A DNA stretch of 25,712 nucleotides, from NCBI GenBank assembly GCA_003254885.1, contig QANT01006098.1:1-25712 (forward strand), written 5' to 3'. This DNA comes from Purshia tridentata (lineage: Eukaryota; Streptophyta; Magnoliopsida; Rosales; Rosaceae). The position numbers and the translations under genes were made by a program. The notes below the pieces were generated by a model, which did no database searches, was not told where the DNA came from, and saw only the letters and a list, made by a program, of their open reading frames with translations. Of this stretch, positions 10,162 through 24,032 are shown in pieces. Numbering within the stretch: position 1 is the stretch's first letter; each line of letters starts with the position of its first letter.

Positions 10162-10170
10162 TTAGTCCAT
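10162..10170 (-). promoter_or_regulatory. Possible two-codon upstream ORF
   Basis: On the minus strand an ATG-GAC-TAA lies 15 bases upstream of the start codon of the 162-aa protein. If the transcript begins further upstream, ribosomes would meet this minimal ORF first. The sequence is certain; its presence in the mRNA is inferred. Confidence 0.4.
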
Positions 10171-10777
10171 GAGTTTCAATCAGATCTTGGAAGTTAAATT
10201 CTCTCAATCTTGTCTAATTTAATTGCTAACTTTTTACTAGCTCATTGGCCCTGCATACAACAAGCAGCTTCAAGCATATATATCATATATGCATCTTTTT
10301 TGGCAGCTAAATTGCAAAGTATAACATGTTCTGGAGAGAGGGGAAGAAGAAACTGAGGAAGCAGAATTTGGACCTATATTAGCAGACAAAGGTGACTATG
10401 CCTAAAGTCAAACACTCCCATCACTTTTATCACAGAAGCTGTTAAAGAGGCTTTCAATTGACAACCACCTTGCCATACTTTATTGTGACCATGCCCATAT
10501 TTTATTCTATCTCATCATCTCTTATCTTTGCAAGATTTTGCTTCCATATCTCTCCCACTCATACATGCATATATATATACACACATGCAATGCATCTCAG
10601 ATTGACTTGACCATGTGAAATTTTGGCACCATTTTTAATTCAAGATTGAAGAAAGCTTAGCTATTCATATTGTGATGCAGCATTGATTAAAATGATTTCC
10701 TTGGAAAATGTATGGTTTGGTTAAGAAGTCTGTTTTATATATCCCCAATATTTGCACATGTGGTTGCATGCATGCTT
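10171..10777. other. Promoter-side intergenic region
   Basis: This is the upstream region of the 162-aa protein gene (-). It contains an alternating TA tract near 10568-10580. An RY-type motif, gcatgcatgc, is near 10766-10775, a core bound by B3 seed regulators, although its distance from any start codon makes a role unlikely. No coding exon seen. Confidence 0.4.
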
Positions 10778-11083
10778 ACATCAGTCCTTGTCACATCTAC
10801 CTTTTATTTTTTTCGAAAGGCATAACTTAAGCAAGCTACAAGTAATTGCCATGGCAGCCACCCTCCAACCAGAACTCTAAGTGCAGCAGGCCAGGCCAGC
10901 GAGCTAGCCACCCTATACAAGATCCCATACCCCCAGACAGAGCCAGAGAAAATGCCATCGCCACCACAATCACCACCATTCTCTTACCCCTTTTAGAAAC
11001 AAACGCAGCCGACAGTAAAGACACAAGTGCAGCACACAGAAACCCCAGTCCTGATGCATATGCTGCCTTAAGTGGGCTCGGAA
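10778..11083 (-). pseudogene. Truncated, frameshifted copy of a VIT-like iron transporter gene
   Basis: On the minus strand this matches the last third of the intact transporter gene at 12014-12856, including its 3' flank. The residues SPLKAAYASGLGFLCAALVS parallel SPHKAASASALAFLCGSLVP in the intact copy, followed by the RMVV(I/V)VVA membrane segment. Near 10890-10925 a net insertion of four bases shifts the frame, so the conserved VRVLVGGW ending is lost. Everything encoding the first two membrane helices is absent. The nucleotide match continues past the stop into ttacatca.tccttgtca, so the duplication was of genomic DNA and not of a protein fragment. It is in tandem with the intact gene and in the same orientation. 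Confidence 0.88.
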
Positions 11084-11098
11084 AACAGGAAGCTCCAG

Positions 11099-11156
11099 TT
11101 AACCAAAGCCTAGGTTGGCACATTGGACTCATCAGTACCCCACTTAACCAAAGCCT
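11099..11156. repeat. 13-bp direct repeat bordering the pseudogene breakpoint
   Basis: The sequence ttaaccaaagcct occurs at 11099-11111 and again at 11144-11156, 45 bases apart. The pair begins about 16 bases beyond the point where homology to the intact transporter gene stops. It may mark an insertion or a repair junction at the truncation. On the minus strand the sequence tggttaagtgg recalls a tRNA-type A box of a SINE, but no matching B box is visible. Confidence 0.6.
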
Positions 11157-12013
11157 GCAGTGTCTGCGTACCTTTTATGCAACAAAAGTCTAATTCGTCT
11201 TTTCGGTTATGCTTATGCCAATGGTTAATTAACCAATTAGAAATACTTGCACTTGTTAGTACGATTTTATTTCTTTCTATTTTTGGGTACAGTGGCGAGT
11301 CAAAGTGAGAAAAATATATAGTTGTGATATAAGTATGAAGGCTTATACCCGAAGACTCAACATCCTTGAACTCAACAAAGCCCATTTGTCAGGGTTCAAT
11401 GAACTGCAAATGCGGATTTCACAGAAAACTCCCATAAGGAGACAACCAGCAAAGGAACAAGAGGCTCAACCTTGAGTGGAGGTCTTTTAGTTCATTATAT
11501 ATATTTTCAACCTTGCTACAGTGTACTCTTGATTACTCAACCAAACGAACATATGTACCTCGATTGAAACAGTGAACCAAACCAAATAACATAGGTGTGC
11601 AAAATTGAATAAAAATGGAACAGACTTCAGATTTATAACATAAAGGAAATATCTAGAAATACTTTTGATAAGTCTATTAAAGAGTTATCCCTCTTATTCA
11701 ATAGAAATGCCAAAATGGATCTATTATGGGGACAATATGCCTAATGCTTTGAATGGATTGATTCTGCATAGTAAAGGAAAATTTTAAATTGGTCGATCTC
11801 TTTGGAAAAAAAAAGAAGAAGCGTAAGTTCAACTGTTTAAGTCATTGACAAAAGATTTATAGATATAATTTGCTCCGATACTTCCATGACATTTTAACTA
11901 ATATAATTATATAAATGTGACCAAAGTGACAAATTGTATATTGCCTTGTCATTCTATGAAAACCATGATTTTCAAAGCAATGCAAATACGTTTGTATGTA
12001 TCACACTATTACA
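11157..12013. other. Spacer between pseudogene and intact transporter
   Basis: AT-rich sequence with no supportable exon. Its end nearest the transporter contains that gene's 3' untranslated region. The missing 5' two-thirds of the duplicated transporter copy is not present here, so the duplicate was truncated and not merely interrupted by an insertion of this size. Confidence 0.45.
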
Positions 12014-12856
12014 TCATTCCTTGTCATTTGTGCTTTCTTTTTCGAAAGGCTTAAGCAAGCCATAAGTAATTGCCATGGCAATCCACCCCCCAACCAGAAC
12101 TCTAACTGCAGAAGGCCTGGCTGGTGAGCCACCTATCTGAGCTGCCACACCCCCGAACAGAGCCAGAGCTATTGAGGTGGCCACAACAACCACCACCATT
12201 CTTATAGTACATTGAACAATCAATATGGCAGACATTAAAGGCACAAGTGAACCACACAGAAATGCCAATGCTGATGCAGATGCTGCCTTATGTGGGCTTT
12301 GCAGCGACTCCTTCTCCCCTCCATCATTTTCTTTACTCAACTCAATGGTATTAATCTTCCTTCCCATTTTCTCTGATGCCTCACACCTTGGATTTTCACA
12401 TGGGATTGAACTTCTTGAAGGGGTCAGTTCAACTGAAATGGTCAAGTTAGATTCAATAATTCTTGTTGGGTTTTCAGGGATATTGACCTTGATCTGACCA
12501 CTAACATCTTTCTCACCTAACACAACATTTGAAGTACTGCTTTTGCTTAGAGTCACCTTTTCAATATCTCTTTGGGTTGAAACTGAAACAAACTCCCCCA
12601 CAGCCATGCTACAAGCTCCTGCAACAGCTCCAGCTATTCCAGAGAGCACCATGGACCAACGATCTTCCTTCACTGCACCGACACCAAGCATTAGTGACGT
12701 AGTGGATAGTAACCCATCGCTTGCTCCCATGATGGCAGCTCGAAGCCACTGAGCTCGTTGAAGTACTTGTTCATGAGTCCTTGTATGCTTTTCATCAGTA
12801 GTACTCACAGTCAGCTTCTGTTCAACAGGGGTTTCAACTGTTTGATAAGAAGCCAT
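12014..12856 (-). CDS. Vacuolar iron transporter-like (VTL / CCC1-VIT1 family) protein
   Basis: A single exon on the minus strand gives 280 aa; the start (gattcATGGCTTC) is the first methionine and fits the family N-terminus. The CCC1/VIT1 family moves iron or manganese into vacuoles. Five predicted membrane segments are seen at about 40-60, 69-89, 190-212, 218-240 and 248-268. Family signatures include GASDGLLSTTSLMLGVG (44-60, with D47), AGACSMAVGEFVSVSTQRD (79-97), and the closing VRVLVGGWIAMAITYGLLKPF. Plant VIT-like (nodulin-21-like) members usually have a short loop between helices 2 and 3; here the loop spans about 98-188. It is hydrophilic, contains C153 and C158, and does not look like the glutamate-rich metal-binding domain of true VIT1. 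The Arabidopsis VTL genes are single-exon too. The tandem broken copy lies downstream at 10778-11083. Confidence 0.9.
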   Translation of the reverse strand: MASYQTVETPVEQKLTVSTTDEKHTRTHEQVLQRAQWLRAAIMGASDGLLSTTSLMLGVGAVKEDRWSMVLSGIAGAVAGACSMAVGEFVSVSTQRDIEKVTLSKSSTSNVVLGEKDVSGQIKVNIPENPTRIIESNLTISVELTPSRSSIPCENPRCEASEKMGRKINTIELSKENDGGEKESLQSPHKAASASALAFLCGSLVPLMSAILIVQCTIRMVVVVVATSIALALFGGVAAQIGGSPARPSAVRVLVGGWIAMAITYGLLKPFEKESTNDKE

Positions 12857-14135
12857 GAATCGAAATATTCTGGAGTGTGGATTCTGAGAATTAACACAAG
12901 CTCATGAGGCCACGTGGGGTTTTAAATGAAACAAACCAGACCAAGAATAGGACTTGGCTCCCATGTCTGCTGATTGATGGGTACAAAATTACTTAGGTGG
13001 TACCGTGGAAGATTACAAAGAAGGGTAACGTTTAAACCTAAGACCTTGTCACATCTCATGCTTAATTAAGACAACTCTATCATTCTTCTACAAAATATTC
13101 AAGAGAAACTTGTGTTTTCTTGTGTAGGCTCAATGTAATTTGTTATTACAGAATATGAGATTCATTCTTGTCTTTACCAGGTTGGGCCTCATTGTTTTCC
13201 AAGGTAAGATTCACAGCTATGCTGCTCGCTTCTCTTCTTGATTTTATGTGTTTGTGTCTTTTGTTTTTCCTATCAAAATACCAACCAATTTATTTGTTGT
13301 CTTGTAAGCGATATTGATCCAACCCAAGTGCTTTCTTCTGCCTACGGCATTGCATACAGCAACAATTTCTCACAAAATATCCTTCCAGCAAAAATATTGA
13401 TAATTCTTTTGCATAGAAGTCTCTTGCTTTCTTCTCGGGTGATTGGGTTCGGTTATATATCTTTCATACATGAGGTTCATTTATGTTTTGCTTCTTTAAT
13501 ATGTGATAAAAATGATTTCATCTACAAACAATATTCTCCTTTTATGCTGGTTTTTTCAAATTGGATAAGATGGCCGGAGCTCACCAAGATATTCGACACT
13601 GGAAGCCCAGAGAAAAAAATATAATACTAAATCGTGAATCTGAAACTCTTGTGTCCTCAGAATGAGACATTTAGTATAGTGATATGTAATCTGCATAGTT
13701 TATTTCACAAGTGTATTGTATAACTGAAATTACAGTAGCCATCCGCTGCATCGATGGTTTTTTCATAAATAACAATGAGACAAGAACAACATAATCATCA
13801 CTCATGCCATTTGTATGGAAAGAACGAAGAAAAGGATTGGACCATTATCAGTATCATCTTCACAGATTTACGTACCCATTATGAGATGCTCCGGAGTTTT
13901 GTCAATTTGTATACGCCCTAAAATTTTGTGGACGGTCAAAATTTGATGAATCACCGTAAGCAAAAGTTCTCAGGTGAGCTGCAAGTAACAATGCAGTGCT
14001 AGTAGCTAATTATATCTTATTTAAGAAGAATCCAATTATTAAAACCATAGCATATTAAGGAAAGGAAAAGTACACACATTTTATAGAGATTTAAGTCAAC
14101 ATGGTAATGACTGAGTTAATTGTGCATTTTTGACC
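12857..14135. other. Upstream region of the transporter gene and 3' side of the next gene
   Basis: This holds the promoter and leader of the VIT-like gene and, at its right end, the 3' untranslated region of the plastid-protein gene. Short open frames (for example about 13238-13624, +) show no family resemblance and no splice structure. No RNA gene or clear transposon was supported. Confidence 0.45.
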
Positions 14136-15000
14136 CTATCGATAGCCATCCCTCTTATCTTGCTCCTCAGCTTCCTTGTTAGCAGCTTCAACAGATTTGA
14201 ACCACAGGAATGCCTGCATTCAACATTCATGTTATGAAGCCAAGAAGGGGATTGAGTTAAGATCATCAACAAATATGTTCATTCATATCCTATTATGCTA
14301 TTGATAATTTGATACGTTGGAATGTGGATGATTTTAGGCTTTAGCATAACGAAATAGTAATCAGATTATGTAACCAGGAGAAAAAAGATTAGAGAAATAG
14401 AACAACTTACAGAAGAGGGAATGCCTGTAAATGCAAAAAATCCAAGCACTGGAGCATAAAATATGCTGTCCGAGTTCAAAACTCCAAAGACAGGCTTCTG
14501 GTTCACATACTCAAAAACAGAACCTATCTGCAGTCCAGCATTAATTTTCCTGTTATAGAAAATCAAAGGGGCATATATGGTTTCAAAAGGACACAATTTT
14601 ATCAAAAGGATTGGAAGAGGGAGCTTACTGCAGCAATTGCAGTAATGGCTGAGGCAAGTAAATAAACATAAAAGGGAATCTCAAATCCCTGTTCTGAAGC
14701 ATCTTTCTTGCCTTCACCTTGGGCCCAAGGAGGGGGCTCTTCTGAGTCTGGTTTAGCCCAAGGGGGGATTTTTTCTTCAGACTTGCTTGATTTTGCAGAA
14801 CCTTTGGTGACAGCAGAAACAGAAAACCTATGAGATAACTTCTTGTTTTGAGAGCTAAAATGGCTTTGGTTTCTATTTGCAGGGGTTTGATCCAGGATTC
14901 TGAGTCCAACACCAAGGAATGATCTAGGCAACGACGTATTATCTTTTCTATAGCCATGGTTTACATTTGAATTGCATGTAAACAGCAAGGTTGCAGCCAT
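14136..15000 (-). CDS. Uncharacterised chloroplast-targeted two-helix membrane protein
   Basis: Three coding exons on the minus strand, 14629-15000, 14411-14527 and 14136-14213, all in phase 0, give 188 aa. Donors are GTAAGC and GTAAGT, acceptors CAG. The N-terminus (1 to about 62) is rich in Ser, Asn and basic residues, starts MAATLLF and has no early acidic residues, as in a chloroplast transit peptide; a cleavage site near SVSA|VT is plausible. A charged linker with two PPWA motifs (79-82 and 90-93) follows. Membrane helices lie at about 109-129 and 146-168, and the C-terminus is charged, ending QDKRDGYR. The residues between the helices (FEYVNQKPVFGVLNSDS) look well conserved from memory of plant homologues, but I cannot assign a function. 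The location would be thylakoid or envelope membrane. A leader exon is probably far upstream at about 16173-16230. Confidence 0.85.
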
Positions 15001-15033
15001 GGTTTCTTCCTCTTCCTTGTTCTTTTTCTGTTA

Positions 15034-16172
15034 CTGAAGATATGAATAAATATAAAAATTAGCAGCTTTATGTCACTAATTTAGAGGCAGTTTGCCATAA
15101 AGGAAGACTGCTACTCTCTTATATATCATTCTCTTTTGAATAAGTAATACCAGGAATATATTTTTGCATGATCAGCAGCACGAGTTTGTGTATGAAATGA
15201 GTAAAATACAACTAATGTATTATACTATGGTGCTGAGTCTAAGTTTTTGCACAACAAGCTTCACGAATTCAATCAATTTAGATAAACAGATCATCCAATT
15301 CATCAATTGTACAAAGGAGGACCTTCTGCAGGTCTGTGTGTACGGCTTTCTTGATTACCAAAACCTAAATAACTCTGATGAAAATTGGACTTTGAAGATT
15401 ATGCAAAACTAAATGAGAGACTTAGAAACATCTCAATCATTCGTTACCAAAATATTTATACAATGATGAGGCACAAAACCAAATGAGATTAAACCTATGT
15501 TCATAGTTTCTAGACATTAACATGTGGCATACATGTGCTTCTGTATTATTGAAGACACAAGGTCTCTCCTTGGTATCATAGATAGGCTTTGCTTAATCCC
15601 AGAACTAAAACTGTGCCTATTTGTATATAAAAAAGAAAGAAAGACAAAGGAAGTAACCATTCTGACATTACATGTATATGTAGTTATTGTTTATCATTTG
15701 TTTTGGTTCATGAAATACAAGCACTTGAGCATTGTTCGCAAAGGCAGTTCTGTTTCTATTAAGCTAATTAAAAAATGAAAAAAAAAATAGAGCTTTAATC
15801 CAATATATGCAATATAAAAAGTGATGGGGTTAGTCCAGCACTTTGAGCTTAGCCAGCGGCATAGAGATAGAAACTCAGGTAAGCTTTTTCCACAAGGCAA
15901 ATTCAGGTATTATAAACAAGACCCAAGTGACTAAATATGATCAAAAGTCCATAACATGAATTTGGCAGATGAAATTCAGCTGAGGCTGAATTTGAGCAGC
16001 CATAGCAGGCCTAAATCCAAGAAGAGAACATGCAATCTAACCCCCAACTGGAACTTCATCAGCTACCTAAACCCACCCACTGAACTAATAATGATTCACA
16101 GAAAACAAAATGATTACTGAAAATATTGCAAGATAAAGAGGAGATACGAGAGGTGAGGAGCGTAGAGCTTAC
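15034..16172 (-). other. Probable long leader intron of the plastid-protein gene
   Basis: An acceptor of good quality (ATATCTTCAG on the minus strand) ends at 15034, about 33 bases before the start codon. A matching donor (AAAG|GTAAGC) lies at 16172. The region between is AT-rich with no supported coding exon. The intron of about 1.1 kb is inferred from splice signals only. Confidence 0.45.
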
Positions 16173-16230
16173 CTTTAATGGTCTTTTGTTTTGTTTTATT
16201 TGCCCAAATGATTCGCTTCTCTCTCTGTCA
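16173..16230 (-). other. Probable 5' leader exon with upstream promoter
   Basis: On the minus strand a GA-rich and A-rich stretch ends in AAAG before the donor at 16172. Upstream lies an A-rich TATA-like run (near 16245-16270). This looks like the transcription start of the plastid-protein gene, but the exact start cannot be read from the sequence. Confidence 0.35.
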
Positions 16231-16270
16231 CTGGACTCACTCTATCTTTATTTTTATTTTTATTTTTTTC

Positions 16271-17295
16271 TTTTCAACAGACAGCGGCATATCGGTACGT
16301 GCGTGCTCATGTGCCTCCCTTACTCTCATGTTTCAATCACTATGTTTTTTTATTTATTTTATTTGACTAATCCCATTGATCTGGTCGCACTGCCTTCCAA
16401 AACTGTAATTTCTATTTTATTTTTAGGATGTTGCTACTGTGTGAACGGATGTATGGTACTATGCTTTTGATGTTATTGAATTAACGAGTTTACTTTCTTT
16501 TATTCTTGAGATATAGATTTTGTAGCATCATAAAAACAAATATATCATAACTGTTTTATTATTTATTAGTAAGTAACTCTATCACGTGACTTTATTATTA
16601 TAAATTTGTCTCCAACACACTCAACATATGATATACAAATATATTTCGGTGAAAAAAATCTATATTCTATAGTGAAAAAATTAATCTAATACAATTTAAA
16701 TGTTAAAAATGTATATAATACATGTCTACAATAAAATTTTCTCTAGTAGTATTGAATAAAATATACAAAGTTACAAACAAAAGAATCTGAGATAAATCGG
16801 TATGATTGACCTGATTTAAAAAGAAAAAAAAAAGATCAGTATAGTTGACATTTGCAATAATCCACTATGATCCATGATTTTCGCATCTAAGAAATGGCTA
16901 ACAATCAAACATTAAAAACTTAAACAAAAAATAAAAGCTATTCGAAAGAAATAAGGGCAGTCCAGCTTCCCAAATCCCAATATGGTGAACATTATTAATT
17001 TCTTGCCTTATTAGTCTTTTTTTTTTTTTGGTTATATTTGAGGAAAATGAACTGAACCTAGTCTAATCCTAATTTTAATTATTCCACCCACTTTCATTAC
17101 TTAAGCTAATTATAAGAACTTAGTCAATCCTCTTATCTTTAAGCATCAATTGTGTGAGATTGGATGCCTTCCAAGCGTTATTGCTCTTGCTTGCAAAAAA
17201 TCACAAGCAATGATTGTGACTATACGATATAATCATGTCTGCATTGAGCAATTATATTATCATATGGATATTATAATATTCACCATCATAATCAT
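16271..17295. other. AT-rich intergenic DNA
   Basis: No coding exon or RNA gene is visible. There are long A and T runs (for example near 17018-17030) and many short repeats. Nothing with identifiable element ends was found. Confidence 0.4.
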
Positions 17296-17605
17296 AATCA
17301 CCATTGCCAAATTCACAGCAAACGCTTACCTCTACATGATGTGTCAATGTCATGCACTGTGCATGAGCCTTTTATGGATCAAAGTGGTTGATTGGATATT
17401 GATAATGTAATGTTTAGGTTTTAGAAAATTACTAAGGTTTGAGAATCTGAAATCACCATTGCCAAATTCACAGCAAACGCTTACCTCTACATGATGTGTC
17501 AATGTCATGCACTGTGCATGAGCCTTTTATGGATCAAAGTGGTTGATTGGATATTGATAATGTAATTTTTAGGTTTTAGAAAATTACTAAGGTTTGAGAA
17601 TCTGA
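17296..17605. repeat. Tandem duplication of a 155-bp unit
   Basis: Copy 1 (17296-17450) and copy 2 (17451-17605) are directly adjacent and the same length. I see one difference, G at 17412 against T at 17567. The unit is not coding and shows no inverted ends. The near identity suggests a recent event or an assembly artefact. Confidence 0.95.
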
Positions 17606-19281
17606 AAATCTAACGTAGGGTGAAATTTTTTTCTTTGTGGGTTGAGAACTTGATCGATTTGTATACTCGCTTAAATTTAATTATGAGTTTGGATCGGGTC
17701 TTGAACTCGAATTAAGAAATTGGGTTAAGTTTAACAAGAGATATTGAATAAGGTACACATATTTTTGTGTGTAAAATAAGGCCACATGCACAAAGATGTT
17801 CACTTGCTTTTGGGAAATATCAGTAGAAGCTATAAGAGTATGATAATAATGACCCTCAACTGCTCATCCCAGTCATATTTCTGGTATGCTTAATTTGTTG
17901 TCGGCAGCTTGGCACTTTGAGATTAATTTCAAGAAGCAGAGCTGATGTGATATATTTGTTTGTGGGTTACAGAAAAAAACAATGAACAAAAGCGACACTG
18001 AAAATTTGTGTTAGACAGGTGCTCTAATTTCATTGGCATGGAGTGCTTGCTCTGCAGTTTGACATTGGATTCAAGTTCTTATATGATGGAGAAATTATTA
18101 TGCATAAGCTTAATATGGGTGGGAAAAAAGAAAAGAAAATTACTTCTATAACCTGCGAATTGGGTATAGAATATGTGATGACACAGACAAACCAACTCTA
18201 CAATAATGATGATAGAGAAAAGAGATGATTAATATATTAACTCACAACGTCCTTATTAGGGTTTTATATGTTGTGTTGCAATGTTATTGGGTCCATGTGG
18301 CACTAACAAGTTGACTCTAATACCATTTATCATTATGAAAAGACGTTCAATTATGCTATATTCTCAAAAGGGTATAGTTACCAACTTACTATAGCTTCCC
18401 TAAATCGTTTATAACTTTATATAATCATCTTTGCGTTATTTTGTGGTGCTTGTATTATTTTTTCATAGCAGAAACTAGAAAAAAACAGAATATTGCAGCA
18501 TATGCACGTTAATGAACGTGATTATATCATTTTTCTACAACAATGTCACAAGTTTACAACTATAGTTTCATTGTGGAGACCACCTAAAAGAAATTGACAA
18601 GGATTTCGCTTTCACGGTGTTCAGGATCTTCCTAAACATAGAGCTTTGAACCCTGGCAGGCTCGTGAATATGCCCCCTTAAAACTAGGTAGCTCCATTAT
18701 ATTAAAGAAAAAGAAAAGTTGCCAAGCAAATTCTGTATGGGGTGAATGATTAATAATTGCAGTATAATTTATCTATAAAAGGGTCACGGGTGTAATAGCA
18801 GAGAGCAAAAATCATAATGGAGTCCGTTGGCCATGGAGAGGTTGGTTATAATGACGATGATGAAAGAGGCCTTAGTATAATTATTTTTAATTGTGACTAA
18901 TAAAAAAAGAGCCTTCTTTTTAAGTGTCGTATATACTATATTTACTGATCACTAATTATAAATTTGTGAGTAAGTGAACATGTGCAGACATGCAGACTAA
19001 AAACAAAAATAAACATAAACATGTGCAGCATGCAAAAAACATTGAAGCACTAGTTTGAACAAGCGATCCGATTTTAAGGTGATTACCTTTTATAATGTAA
19101 CATCACCCATTTTGCAGTTTAGCAAAAGATACAGTGTAACATAACACATTCCTCTGACCCAAAAAGAAAAACATAACACATTCCACTAAAGAATTTTTCA
19201 CATAACATGTGTCACAGGCCACAGAAATTCTGAAAGCTCATTCGGCACAAAAGAATTTATCTCCCACTAAATTGGCAGAGT
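17606..19281. other. Gene-poor intergenic DNA upstream of the subtilase
   Basis: No exon structure supported on either strand. The segment near 17650-17735 is rich in short repeated gaact/gggt words as in decayed transposons, but no boundaries are seen. The right end approaches the subtilase promoter. Confidence 0.4.
18311..18326 (-). mobile_element. Possible retrotransposon primer-binding-site relic
   Basis: On the minus strand this reads atggtattagagtcaa, one base away from the TGGTATCAGAG motif that pairs with initiator methionine tRNA and follows the 5' LTR of many plant retrotransposons. No LTR pair or coding part could be recognised nearby, so at most it is a fragment. Confidence 0.25.
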
Positions 19282-19299
19282 TGATGATGATGATGATGA
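19282..19299. repeat. (TGA)n microsatellite, about 6 units
   Basis: A short pure trinucleotide run in the distal upstream region of the subtilase gene. Confidence 0.85.
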
Positions 19300-19666
19300 G
19301 GGGAGGAGCATTCAGTGCTCACTCCACTGTTGTGTGCGGCTTTTTATTGATGTTTTGAATACAAAGATCACTTTTTTAACGGTCTCCAGGTTTCGGGTTA
19401 CTTTTTAAGGTTTGGTTTGTTTGGGTGTAGAACAGAGGAGGCAGCGTGGTTTAGTTGGTTGCTCTAAAAGCAAAACTTCCCTTATCTCTCGCTCACTCTT
19501 TTTCCCACCCTTTACCCACTCACCTCTGCCACTATTCTTGTCTTCACGGTTTATCTTTATCATCGGCGTTTGTCTCTTTTTTGCTTTGTATATGAGTAAT
19601 TTGTAAAGGCAATACCAACACAAACTCACACATCACAAGAAAAGAACATATCTTTCCCTTCTCCTC

Positions 19667-19674
19667 TATATAAA
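19667..19674 (+). promoter_or_regulatory. TATA box of the subtilase gene
   Basis: The sequence tatataaa follows a CT-rich stretch (ctttcccttctcctc) and lies 75 bases before the start codon at 19749. Plant transcription usually starts about 30 bases downstream of a TATA box, which would place the start near 19700 and give a leader of about 50 bases. Confidence 0.7.
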
Positions 19675-19748
19675 ACCCCAATCTTCTTGCTTCTTAACCA
19701 ACTGTTTGGTGGTATACATATATTTTTCTCTTTTGGGAAGCTTGGAAA

Positions 19749-23327
<3,579 letters not shown>

Positions 23328-24032
23328 CAGCCAATGGAAAATTTTAATTATAACTTAGGACCTTCGATATCCTTACAGACACTAGAACCTTACACACTAA
23401 GATGCCAATGCAGAACCAAGTGAAGATTAATATCCCAAGTTACCTACAATTTCCACGCTTGCAGATTGAATATTATCAGATTATATGTTTTATTTACCTG
23501 ATATAAGATTATTTGTTAAACCAAGCATATTAAAGAAAATTTCTCTTCCAGTGGTCAAAAAAAAAAATTCTCTTCGTTAATGGGTTGTGGTTTAAATTTT
23601 ATGTATAGCACTGAACATGGGTTGGAACGCATAATTATGTTGTTTTGTACCTCGATGTGTTCTGTACGTCGATGTGTTGCTTCCTTAAGCTTTTTCTTTG
23701 GCTTCAATGGAGCATCCATGTTTGTGAATTAGTCCAGTCTGAGAAATGAAGGAGCTACATTTCCATTTGGCACCCATGGACAAAAAGCTTCCCATCAGAT
23801 AAATTCAGGTACCGAATGCAATTTTCCAGAATAGCAACTTTAAATCTGAAGAACTAATGCCAACAGACAGTCAAATACATATACTGAGTTGCCAACTGTA
23901 GCATCCATTAAGAAGTCGAATAATAACCATTAAGAATGAATAACAACCACTCCATAATATTTGTGACCATATATCATAATCATATACAAGTGTGTTACTC
24001 ACAAAAACCAGTTATGATATAAAAAGATAAAG
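23328..24032. other. Convergent 3' intergenic region
   Basis: This contains the 3' untranslated regions of the subtilase (+) and the 147-aa protein gene (-). An A run is near 23560-23568. No exon is supported. Confidence 0.5.
23646..23679. repeat. 17-bp direct repeat, two adjacent copies
   Basis: The units tgtacctcgatgtgttc and tgtacgtcgatgtgttg are adjacent and differ at two positions. They lie downstream of the subtilase stop codon, perhaps in or just past its 3' untranslated region. Confidence 0.8.

Noticed and set aside
10846..11193. 115-codon plus-strand frame
   Set aside because: It is antisense to the transporter pseudogene; the minus strand carries the recognisable protein similarity.
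13030..13075. SINE-like fragment (gtttaaacctaagaccttgtcac)
   Set aside because: It recalls the B-box part of tRNA-derived repeats, but no A box, tail or duplication is visible, so it is not supported.
13238..13624. 128-codon plus-strand frame
   Set aside because: No family resemblance, no convincing start context and AT-rich composition like the surrounding spacer.
18630..18670. tRNA-like box (minus strand gccagggttcaaagctc)
   Set aside because: The flanking sequence does not fold into a cloverleaf and lacks an A box at the right distance.
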